In this document: piece after piece, positions 1 to 6,211 of the stretch
Layout of the letters: each line of letters starts with the position of its first letter
How positions within the stretch are numbered: position 1 is the first letter of the stretch
Assembly (NCBI GenBank): GCA_964591245.1
Contig: CAZPZZ010000143.1
Coordinates: forward strand, 1 to 10,548
Direction: 5' to 3'
DNA from: CAZPZZ01 sp964591245
Lineage (GTDB): Bacteria > Acidobacteriota > Vicinamibacteria > Vicinamibacterales > UBA8438
Length of the DNA: 10,548 bases
Made by a program: the position numbers and the translations under genes
Notes under the pieces: model-generated
What the model saw: only the letters and a program-made list of their open reading frames with translations
Database searches by the model: none
What the model was told of the DNA's origin: nothing

Positions 1-1
1 G

Positions 2-1018
2 ACACTCGATTGCTCGCGCTTGACGCCCTGGTTGCGGGCACACGTACCAGGTGCAAACGGCCCCTTCACGGTGCGCCAATATGGCGGCGGTCACGCCAAC
101 TTGACCTATCTCCTGAAGTTCTCTCACGCCAGCTTCGTACTACGCCGACCACCGCTCGGTCCCGTCGCCCCGTCGGCGCACGATATGCAGCGTGAACACC
201 GCGTCCTCCGACGCCTCGGCGAAGTATTCCCTCTGGCTCCCCGCAGCTACGTACTCTGTACGGATCCAGAGGTACTCGGCGTCGACTTCCACCTCATGGA
301 GCGCCGACACGGCACTGTCATTCGCGCAGAACTGCCGCCGACATTACAGACGCAACCGGACACAAACCGCCGTATCGGCCACATGATCGGCGACGTTCTG
401 GCTGAATTGCACCGAGTCTCTCCCGAGTCGGTTGAACTTGGCACCCTCGGGAGACCGGAGGGATTCGTGCAACGCCAGCTCACAGGCTGGAGCCACCGCT
501 GGGAACAGGCGAAGGACCAGGAGATCTCCGATGCCGACGAGGTCATGCGCTGGCTCGCTGCCGACGTACCAAGGCCGCAGCGAACAGCGCTGCTTCACAA
601 TGACTACAAACTCGACAACCTCATGGTCTCCTTTGACGACCCGGCTATACCGATCGCCGTGCTCGACTGGGATATGGCCACGAGAGGCGACCCGCTCGTG
701 GATCTGGGCTATCTGCTGAACTTCTGGAACGAAGTGGGCGATGACCCACGATGGCATCAGGTTTCCCGCATGCCCACCAACCACGCAGGTTTCCCGACCC
801 GCGCAGAAGTCGTCGAGCGATACGCCGCGCAGACCGGTCTCGATCTTGACCGCATCACGTGGTACCACGTCTTCGGTGTCTTCAAGCTCATGGTGATCGT
901 TCAGCAGATATACATCCGCTATCTGCGCGGCCAAACCCAGGATCAGCGCTTCGCCTGCTACGGCGAACGGGTACGCAACCTCGCACGCAAAGGCGCCGTT
1001 CTGCTCGCTAACGCGTAA
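2..1018 (+). CDS. Phosphotransferase family protein (APH fold, ACAD10/11 kinase-like), 5' partial
   Basis: Predicted small-molecule kinase of the aminoglycoside-phosphotransferase (APH/choline kinase) fold, cytoplasmic. The frame is open to the left edge and reads plausible protein before the first TTG (position 20), so the true start probably lies outside the window. Numbering from that TTG (332 residues): a glycine-rich nucleotide loop GGGHANLT at 22-29, a VLRRPP strand near 40-45, the Brenner catalytic loop HNDYKLDN at 193-200 (Asp195 as likely base, Asn200 for Mg), and LDWDMATRGDP from 215 with the metal-binding Asp216. The arginine-rich VLRRPP strand and LDWD motif are typical of the branch containing the N-terminal kinase domain of ACAD10/ACAD11 and bacterial LvaA, which phosphorylate 4-hydroxyacyl-CoAs. 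True antibiotic-modifying enzymes are a less likely reading. It converges on the next gene with only 12 bp between the two stop codons. Fold assignment is firm; substrate is inferred. Confidence 0.9.
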   Translation, partial: TLDCSRLTPWLRAHVPGANGPFTVRQYGGGHANLTYLLKFSHASFVLRRPPLGPVAPSAHDMQREHRVLRRLGEVFPLAPRSYVLCTDPEVLGVDFHLMERRHGTVIRAELPPTLQTQPDTNRRIGHMIGDVLAELHRVSPESVELGTLGRPEGFVQRQLTGWSHRWEQAKDQEISDADEVMRWLAADVPRPQRTALLHNDYKLDNLMVSFDDPAIPIAVLDWDMATRGDPLVDLGYLLNFWNEVGDDPRWHQVSRMPTNHAGFPTRAEVVERYAAQTGLDLDRITWYHVFGVFKLMVIVQQIYIRYLRGQTQDQRFACYGERVRNLARKGAVLLANA

Positions 1019-1030
1019 CCGAGAGGAACA

Positions 1031-1372
1031 TCAAAACGGTTTGTAGACCACCATCGCGACCGCGATCACGATCGTCGCAGTCGCCACGATCCGCAACAGC
1101 GGAATCCGATCGGTCATACGGAACGCCATTCCCACGAGACCGGATAGCACCAACCAGCAGACCACCTTCACCAATGCCCAACCCGGAAAGCCCAACCCCA
1201 TGAGTCCCATCGTGCCGAAACCGCTCAAAAACACCAAGAGGCTCAGCACGCCGGATCGCATCAACAACGGCCGTCGATTCTCGGCCTGCGGTGCCGCAAA
1301 CGCCGCGAAGACTGCACCACCGAGGAGAATCACAGAGACCAAGTGCAAGAGTAGAAAGACCTGCATATTCAT
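1031..1372 (-). CDS. Small four-helix integral membrane protein, unknown function
   Basis: I do not recognise a named family. The chosen start is ATG at 1370-1372, giving 113 residues; it lies 16 bp after the stop of the upstream dehydrogenase gene and is preceded by a purine-rich GAGAGGGA. The longer open frame back to 1510 is rejected because it reads through the end of the dehydrogenase gene and adds a non-hydrophobic stretch. The protein is very hydrophobic with four likely transmembrane segments at about residues 4-26, 40-60, 64-84 and 92-110, a short charged loop (QAENRR) between the first two, and a glycine-rich GFGTMGLMGLGFPGW stretch leading into the third. A histidine (His10) sits in the first helix; one histidine is not enough to propose haem binding. 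Probably co-transcribed and possibly translationally coupled with the dehydrogenase. A role as a membrane anchor or small transporter subunit is only speculation. Confidence 0.75.
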   Translation of the reverse strand: MNMQVFLLLHLVSVILLGGAVFAAFAAPQAENRRPLLMRSGVLSLLVFLSGFGTMGLMGLGFPGWALVKVVCWLVLSGLVGMAFRMTDRIPLLRIVATATIVIAVAMVVYKPF

Positions 1373-1388
1373 GACGTAAAAATCCCTC

Positions 1389-2174
1389 TCAGTCGTAACG
1401 TCCTGACGAAATTGTCGCCCCACCATCAACGACAAGGACCTGTCCAGTAATGAATCCGCCGGCCGGTGCGGCGAGTAGTAACGCCGCCCCAGCAAGGTCG
1501 GTTGGTTCACCGATTCGACCTAATGGATAGGTCGAAACCGCGTGTTGCAGCCGCTCAGGGTCGCTCCAGAGTGCCCGCGCAAAATCGGTTCGTACTAACC
1601 CCGGCACCAGGCAATTGACACGAATATTGCTTCGACCCCACTCCACGGCCAAATTCCGCGCGAGTTGGATATCAGCCGCTTTCGACATCGCATACACCCC
1701 GAGCGTGTCATGTCCCTTGAGCGCACCAATACTCGAGACAAGAATCACGGCGCCGTCCCCACGCTCCGCCATCTGCGGCAACACCAAGTTACAGAGCCAC
1801 AGGTTGTGTTTCACGTTGGTGGCCATAACCTTGTCATACGCCGCCTCCGTGACTGTCGCCATCGGGCCAAAATGCGGGTTCACGGCCGCGTTACAGACGA
1901 GCACATCGATCCGTCCCCACCGATCCATCGTGGCATCCACCAATGGACGCAACTGGTCGAGATGTGACATGTGGCACGGAATGGCGGTTGCCTCGCCCCC
2001 GTCGGCATTGATCGCCTCAGCGACAGGCTGGCAGCTTTCCAGCCGGCGACTCGATACAACGACGCGGGCCCCGGCCTCCGCGAGAGTCTCGGCAATCACC
2101 CGACCAATACCCTTGGATGACCCAGTCACGACCGCCACCCGTCCCGTTAGATCGAATAACTCCTGATATCGCAT
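1389..2174 (-). CDS. SDR family NAD(P)-dependent oxidoreductase
   Basis: Classical short-chain dehydrogenase/reductase of 261 residues, the usual length for the family; cytoplasmic. Visible motifs: Rossmann dinucleotide loop TGSSKGIG at 17-24, NAA at 95-97 (the NNAG structural motif with CNAA), Asn120, and the catalytic set Ser148, Tyr161 and Lys165 in YAMSK. The second beta strand ends VSSRR (41-44), with serine and arginine where NAD-preferring members have Asp, so NADP(H) is the likely cofactor. The C-terminus carries the standard PLGRIGEPTDLAGAALLLA and VVDGGA segments. Start is ATG at 2172-2174 with only a weak ribosome site. It heads a two-gene unit with the small membrane protein. Substrate cannot be told; with an acyl-CoA dehydrogenase and an acyl-CoA ligase nearby, a hydroxyacyl or alcohol/ketone intermediate is plausible. 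Confidence 0.93.
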   Translation of the reverse strand: MRYQELFDLTGRVAVVTGSSKGIGRVIAETLAEAGARVVVSSRRLESCQPVAEAINADGGEATAIPCHMSHLDQLRPLVDATMDRWGRIDVLVCNAAVNPHFGPMATVTEAAYDKVMATNVKHNLWLCNLVLPQMAERGDGAVILVSSIGALKGHDTLGVYAMSKAADIQLARNLAVEWGRSNIRVNCLVPGLVRTDFARALWSDPERLQHAVSTYPLGRIGEPTDLAGAALLLAAPAGGFITGQVLVVDGGATISSGRYD

Positions 2175-2350
2175 ATCACTCTATTGCCACTGACTCGGCA
2201 CGGCTTGACATTCCTTCGTGTCTTCACAAGCAAGCCCGCCTGTATTGGAACCGGGGCATTATACGATTGACATCAAACTGCCCCCGGAACCCGAGATCAC
2301 GGGGCACCGCGCAACCATTGCGCGGAGAATCGTTATCCGACTCTATCAAC

Positions 2351-2356
2351 AAGGAG
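2351..2356 (+). promoter_or_regulatory. Shine-Dalgarno site deciding the GTG start of the first CMD gene
   Basis: AAGGAG followed by a 5-nt spacer and GTG at 2362. The open frame extends upstream to another GTG at 2218, but that one lacks a matching purine site, and the resulting 48 extra residues do not look like the family. This site therefore sets the start. Confidence 0.75.
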
Positions 2357-2361
2357 CCATT

Positions 2362-2934
2362 GTGTCCGCTACCGATCGACTTCCGGAGATGCCTTTCGAG
2401 GCCATGACTGAGGCGCAACGCGACGCCGTCGCCGATTACAAGCACACCCGCAACACCACCGTTTTTGAAGGCCCATTCATCCCCTTGCTACGCAGTCCCG
2501 AGTTGATGACCAACGTCCAGCGCGTCGGCGAATATCTCCGCTATCGCAGCGCCCTCCCCAGACGTCTTAGCGAGATGGCGATTTTGATCACAGCGCGTCA
2601 GTGGTGCCAGCAATTCGAATGGTGCATCCACTCTGCTGACGCCGCTGCGGCAGGGCTCGCAACATCCGTGATCGACGCGATTGCCGACGGACGCCGTCCC
2701 ACTGAGGCTGCCGATGACGAGGCGGTACTGCACGACTTCTGTCTGGAATTACTTCGAAATCAACGCGTAAGCGATGTGACCTATACTCGGGCAGTCGCGT
2801 TGTTCGACGAACAGGGCGTCGTCGATCTCGTCGGCATCTTAGGCTATTACTCTCTGCTTGCCATGATCATGAACACCGCTCGCACGCCAGTACGTACAGG
2901 CATGACACCCATGCTCGAGCGCTTTCCAGAGTGA
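2362..2934 (+). CDS. Carboxymuconolactone decarboxylase family protein (about 190 aa subtype)
   Basis: Alpha-helical CMD/AhpD-fold protein of 190 residues from the GTG at 2362, the common size for this subtype. Recognisable segments: RLPEMPFEAMTEAQRDAV at the N-terminus, FEGPFIPLLRSPELM at about 35-49, GEYLRYRSALPRRLSEMAILITARQW at 56-81, then FEWCIHS at 85-91, and SDVTYTRAVALFDEQGVVDLVGILGYY toward the C-terminus. AhpD-type peroxidase members have a CxxC pair; here the corresponding helix carries Glu86, Cys88 and His90 with no CxxC, so thiol peroxidase activity is not supported. Members of this subtype sit in catabolic gene clusters but their reaction is generally unassigned. The gene diverges from the dehydrogenase unit across 187 bp and converges on the acyl-CoA dehydrogenase gene. 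Family call is firm; function unknown. Confidence 0.88.
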   Translation: MSATDRLPEMPFEAMTEAQRDAVADYKHTRNTTVFEGPFIPLLRSPELMTNVQRVGEYLRYRSALPRRLSEMAILITARQWCQQFEWCIHSADAAAAGLATSVIDAIADGRRPTEAADDEAVLHDFCLELLRNQRVSDVTYTRAVALFDEQGVVDLVGILGYYSLLAMIMNTARTPVRTGMTPMLERFPE

Positions 2935-2998
2935 CAAATGGAGCATTTTGCCCCGCTTTCCTACCGTGGCCTCATGTCCGTCATCGTTCCTGGCTTAC

Positions 2999-3021
2999 CT
3001 GGTGCGCATCGTACGCACCGG
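2999..3021. repeat. Inverted repeat between convergent genes, possible weak bidirectional terminator
   Basis: CTGGTGCG and CGCACCGG can pair around a 7-nt loop (CATCGTA), 8 pairs including one G-T. It sits in the 125-bp gap between the converging CMD and acyl-CoA dehydrogenase genes, where a terminator is expected. No T-run follows on either strand, so intrinsic termination is not shown. Confidence 0.3.
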
Positions 3022-3059
3022 CGCGACACTCCGAGACGGCCGCCCCACGCGAACCCGGT

Positions 3060-4220
3060 CTACCGACGCTGATTGAACCGCCGCCCAACCAGCGCGGAGG
3101 CGATATTCACCTTCTGAATATCAATCGTCCCTCCAGCGATGCCCCATCCCCAGGCATCTCGCATACGACGCTCCATCGGATAGTCCCTGGAATATCCGTA
3201 GCCGCCCATCAATTGCACCGCCGCACTCGTCACCTCCCGCGCAGCCTCGTTCGCAACACACTTCGCCACGCTCGAATCGAGAATCGTCGGGAGTCCACCT
3301 TCGGCATTCTGAGCAGCACGGTGAATCAACAAGCGAGCCGCCTCAACCCGCATCACCATCTCGGCAAGCTTAAGTTGCACCGCCTGGAACTCCACGATCG
3401 GCTTGCCAAACTGGCGGCGCTCCTGCACCCAGTCAACCGCTTCCTCAAGAGCGCCGGACGCTTGTCCCAACGCCATGGTCGCATTTCCACAACGCTCCAG
3501 ATCAAATGCCTGCATCAACTTCGAAAACCCGCCGGCCGGGACCACAAGCTGATTCGCAGGTACGGACACCTCATCGAAATACAGATCTGACTCGGGTATC
3601 CCCCGAAACCCCATCAGCCTCTCCTGCTCGCCAAACGTCAAGCCATGCGTATCCTTCTCCACGTAGACAGCTCCGATTCCTTTGGCTCCCGGCGCATCGG
3701 ACAAGCGGCAGTAGACCAGATACGCGTCCGAATGCCCCCCTCCTGAACACCAACGTTTGGCGCCATTGATCACGACATGCTCACCACGCACTTCAGCCGT
3801 GGTACGGAGGTCTGTCAACGCCGTGCCCGCCTCAGGCTCTGACATTGCGACCGCGACAATCATCTCGCCTCGACAGACAGCGGGAATCACGCGTTGCTTC
3901 AGTGATTCATCGGCAAAGTGCTCCAACGCTCTGACAGGTCCAGCCACCGACTCGAAAATCGGAAACGCGACCGCCGACGACACCTTGGCGAATTCCTCAA
4001 GTACCAGGAACGCGTCGACATTACCCAACCCCAGCCCGCCATATCGCGTCGAAATATTGATACCGAGAAACCCCATCTCGGCGTATCGCCGCAACCAATG
4101 GCGAGACAGTGGGCACGCCTCACGCTCAACCTCTTCGGCCACCGCGACCATCTCGCCTTGGGCAAACGCCCGTGCCGCCACTCGCAATGCCTCTTGTTCT
4201 TCGCTCAACGTAAACTGCAT
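3060..4220 (-). CDS. Acyl-CoA dehydrogenase family protein
   Basis: FAD-dependent acyl-CoA dehydrogenase of 386 residues, the normal length; expected to oxidise an acyl-CoA to the 2,3-enoyl-CoA and pass electrons to ETF. Start chosen at ATG 4218-4220 because GGAGG precedes it at good spacing and the protein then begins MQFTLSEEQEAL, typical of the family; the in-frame start at 4265 adds a glycine-rich 15-residue tail. Motifs: FLGINISTRYGGLG at 51-64, the signature AMSEPEAGT at 125-133, RRQFGKPI at 268-275, and MGGYGYSRDYPMERRMRDA at 338-356. The usual EGT catalytic loop reads GGT (Gly363), so the common C-terminal base is absent. A Glu lies instead at 242 in FDLERCGN, matching the position used by isovaleryl-CoA and long-chain dehydrogenases. 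Divergent from the PcaC-like gene. Substrate unknown. Confidence 0.93.
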   Translation of the reverse strand: MQFTLSEEQEALRVAARAFAQGEMVAVAEEVEREACPLSRHWLRRYAEMGFLGINISTRYGGLGLGNVDAFLVLEEFAKVSSAVAFPIFESVAGPVRALEHFADESLKQRVIPAVCRGEMIVAVAMSEPEAGTALTDLRTTAEVRGEHVVINGAKRWCSGGGHSDAYLVYCRLSDAPGAKGIGAVYVEKDTHGLTFGEQERLMGFRGIPESDLYFDEVSVPANQLVVPAGGFSKLMQAFDLERCGNATMALGQASGALEEAVDWVQERRQFGKPIVEFQAVQLKLAEMVMRVEAARLLIHRAAQNAEGGLPTILDSSVAKCVANEAAREVTSAAVQLMGGYGYSRDYPMERRMRDAWGWGIAGGTIDIQKVNIASALVGRRFNQRR

Positions 4221-4254
4221 GCCCCCTCCGCATCCTCCATCCGCGACAACTGCC

Positions 4255-4267
4255 GAGTCAGTCACTC
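4255..4267. promoter_or_regulatory. Near-palindrome in the divergent promoter gap, candidate operator
   Basis: GAGTCAGTCACTC has five of six symmetric base pairs about its centre (GAGTnAnTnACTC). It lies in the 112-bp gap between the divergent acyl-CoA dehydrogenase and PcaC-like genes. A TACACT hexamer at 4282-4287 could be a -10 element for the rightward gene but has no good -35 partner. Such a short dyad may be chance. Confidence 0.25.
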
Positions 4268-4332
4268 ACCGACGTGAATGGTACACTCGCGACCCGCATC
4301 ATCTAAGGTGCCCTAACATTCCAGGAGAACCA

Positions 4333-4743
4333 ATGCCCCCTACACTATTTGAGAATGGTCTGCAGGCAAGACGTAAGGTCCTTGGCGACGACTACGTCGA
4401 CCGGGCGCTCTCGGGACTCGATGCATTCAACGCAGAGTTCCAACAACTTGTCACCGAGTACTGCTGGGGAACCGTCTGGACCAGAACAACCCTGGACGAT
4501 CGGCAGCGGAGCCTGATCAATCTTGCGATGATCGCCGGATTGAATCGCGGCGACGAATTCAAAACGCACGTTCGCGGCGCACTCAGAAACGGCTGCACTG
4601 TGGAACAGATTCGGGACACGCTGATGCAAGTCGCCATCTACTGCGGTATCCCAGCCGGCGTCGAAGCGTTTCGTCTGGCCAGACAAGTATTCGACGCTGA
4701 GGGCGTAACTCCATCACCCGTCTCAACCGAGAGCCCGGGGTAA
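4333..4743 (+). CDS. Carboxymuconolactone decarboxylase family protein, PcaC-like
   Basis: Protein of 136 residues, the length of stand-alone 4-carboxymuconolactone decarboxylase (PcaC), which removes CO2 from gamma-carboxymuconolactone in the protocatechuate branch of the beta-ketoadipate pathway. Start is ATG at 4333 with AGGAG five nucleotides upstream; the open frame runs back to 3757 antisense to the acyl-CoA dehydrogenase and that part is not coding. Family segments seen: FENGLQARRKVLGDDYVDRAL at 6-26, YCWGTVWTR at 43-51, RSLINLAMIAGLNRGDEFKTHVRGA at 59-83 and VAIYCGIPAGVEAF at 100-113, including His79 and Cys104. No CxxC pair is present, unlike AhpD. No other protocatechuate gene is visible, so it may be a paralogue acting on another lactone or a gamma-CMD-like protein of unknown reaction. 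It converges on the transporter gene across 60 bp. Confidence 0.88.
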   Translation: MPPTLFENGLQARRKVLGDDYVDRALSGLDAFNAEFQQLVTEYCWGTVWTRTTLDDRQRSLINLAMIAGLNRGDEFKTHVRGALRNGCTVEQIRDTLMQVAIYCGIPAGVEAFRLARQVFDAEGVTPSPVSTESPG

Positions 4744-4803
4744 CCTGAACACATGGTAGCCGTCGAGCCAGGGCGCACGGCTCACACCACGTAGACGCAG
4801 GCC

Positions 4804-6126
4804 CTATGCCCTGGCGCGCGCCTCTGCCTCCCGTGCCACTCGGCGGCCCTCATCGACATCGACACAGGCCAGAAGAGCCGCACCGACCAGAAAGAACGCG
4901 ATCAAGGCAAGAATGGCACTTCGACTGGACCCGGACACGGCAATCATCACAGCAAATACAGCTGGCCCGAAAATACCGGCGAATTTTTCAAATACGCCAA
5001 AAAACCCAAAAAACTCCGAAGATCTGTGACGGGGGATCATGCTCGCGAACAAGGATCGGCTCAGGGCCTGACTGCCCCCCTGCACCATGCCAACAAGGAT
5101 CGCAAGGATGAAGAATTCCGTCGCAGTGGACATGCCGAACGCCAAGATGCTGATGACGGTGTACGTCCCCAACGCAATGAAGATCGCTCGCCGCGCGCTG
5201 AGCCACGCAGCAAGTTGGCCGAACAACAATGCGAACGGAATTCCCACAAATTGCACGATGAGAAGCGCGGCGATCAGGGCTCCCTGGTCAAGCCCGATCT
5301 CGGTACCATAGACCGTCGCCATGCGAATGATCGTGATGATGCCATCGTTGTAGACAAGAAATGCCAACATCATCAAGAAGGCCTGACGATAACCACGTAA
5401 CTCCCGACACGTTTCTCTCAGTCGAGTAAAGGCATTCTGCATTACCCGCGCTACCGTGGATTCATGCGCCTGCACGAGTCGAACCGGCTCCGGAACCAAC
5501 CGGAACAACGGGATCGCGAAGCCCACCCACCACACTGATACACTGAGAAACGACAGTCGAGTCGCGAGTTCCGCCCCGCCGAGACCGAAAAGCTCAGGGC
5601 GTTGAATCCAGGCCAAGTTCACGCCCAATAAAAGCCCGCCTCCGAGATAGCCGAGTGCGTAACCGGACGTAGACACACGATCGACCTCGTCGGTGTCTGC
5701 CACATGCGGTAGCAACGAATCATAGAAGACAAAGCTGCCGGTCGCCCCGATATTCGCGACCGCGAAGAGTATCGCCGCCAGGATCCAGTCCCCTCGCTGG
5801 ATGAAAAACATACATGCGGTCGCTATCGCTCCCAAGCCAAGGAACACGCCAAGCATCCACTTCTTGATACCCGCAGCATCGGCGATCGCACCGAGCACGG
5901 GAGCAAGAAGTGCGGCAATGGTGAGCGCCACCGTCGTGGTCACCGCGAAGCGGAAACTGGCGACGGCGGGGTCGAGATCTGCGGCAGCGACGGATGAAAA
6001 ATAGATCGGGAAGACAGCGGCAACCACCGTCGTCATGAAGGCAGAATTCGCCCAATCGTACATCGCCCACGCCCGGAGTTCTGGACGATGTAGCCCAACA
6101 CGCTCGAGCAAACGGTCTACACTCAA
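4804..6126 (-). CDS. MFS transporter, UMF1 (Atg22-like) family
   Basis: Inner-membrane transporter of 440 residues with about twelve hydrophobic segments, the normal size. The N-terminal AWAMYDWANSAFMTTVVAAVF (first part at residues 19-31) is the hallmark of the UMF1/Atg22-like branch of the major facilitator superfamily. Other family segments are FYDSLLPHVA at 134-143, YALGYLGGGLLL at 156-167, YNDGIITI at 259-266, GGSQALSRSLFASMIP at 350-365 and EFFGFFGVFEKFAGIFGP at 371-388. Yeast Atg22 exports amino acids from the vacuole; bacterial members are mostly unassigned. The start is TTG at 6126, supported by GAGGG six nucleotides upstream. It lies 85 bp downstream of the cytochrome gene on the same strand, so read-through is possible, but the gap also allows its own promoter. 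It may move a substrate or product of the surrounding catabolic genes; that is inference. Confidence 0.92.
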   Translation of the reverse strand: MSVDRLLERVGLHRPELRAWAMYDWANSAFMTTVVAAVFPIYFSSVAAADLDPAVASFRFAVTTTVALTIAALLAPVLGAIADAAGIKKWMLGVFLGLGAIATACMFFIQRGDWILAAILFAVANIGATGSFVFYDSLLPHVADTDEVDRVSTSGYALGYLGGGLLLGVNLAWIQRPELFGLGGAELATRLSFLSVSVWWVGFAIPLFRLVPEPVRLVQAHESTVARVMQNAFTRLRETCRELRGYRQAFLMMLAFLVYNDGIITIIRMATVYGTEIGLDQGALIAALLIVQFVGIPFALLFGQLAAWLSARRAIFIALGTYTVISILAFGMSTATEFFILAILVGMVQGGSQALSRSLFASMIPRHRSSEFFGFFGVFEKFAGIFGPAVFAVMIAVSGSSRSAILALIAFFLVGAALLACVDVDEGRRVAREAEARARA

Positions 6127-6211
6127 CGTACGCCCTCACTCTAATGACGTGCACCCGCCAAACATAATCAGTGGCTACCGCTCGCAGCAAGAAACCCAAC
6201 GCCAGCCATCA

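Noticed and set aside
344..934. Long minus-strand open frame across the kinase gene
   Set aside because: Antisense shadow of a gene with clear APH motifs; the translation has no recognisable domain and no ribosome site was apparent.
2..1018. Aminoglycoside resistance gene
   Set aside because: The VLRRPP and LDWDMATRGDP pattern fits the ACAD10/11-like metabolic kinase branch; there is no mobile element or other resistance gene nearby.
1373..1510. N-terminal extension of the small membrane protein to 1510
   Set aside because: It overlaps the 3' end of the dehydrogenase in another frame and adds a polar, low-plausibility stretch; ATG 1372 has a purine-rich site and fits the gene spacing.
2931..3590. 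Plus-strand open frame over the 3' end of the acyl-CoA dehydrogenase gene
   Set aside because: Antisense shadow; histidine- and arginine-rich translation with no family resemblance.
3757..4332. Upstream extension of the PcaC-like frame
   Set aside because: It runs antisense through the acyl-CoA dehydrogenase gene and is Ser/Thr/Arg rich; ATG 4333 with AGGAG gives the normal PcaC length.
4759..4783. Hairpins GCCGT/ACGGC or GAGCC/GGCTC between the PcaC-like and transporter genes as a terminator
   Set aside because: Short, mutually exclusive stems with long loops and no T-run on either strand.
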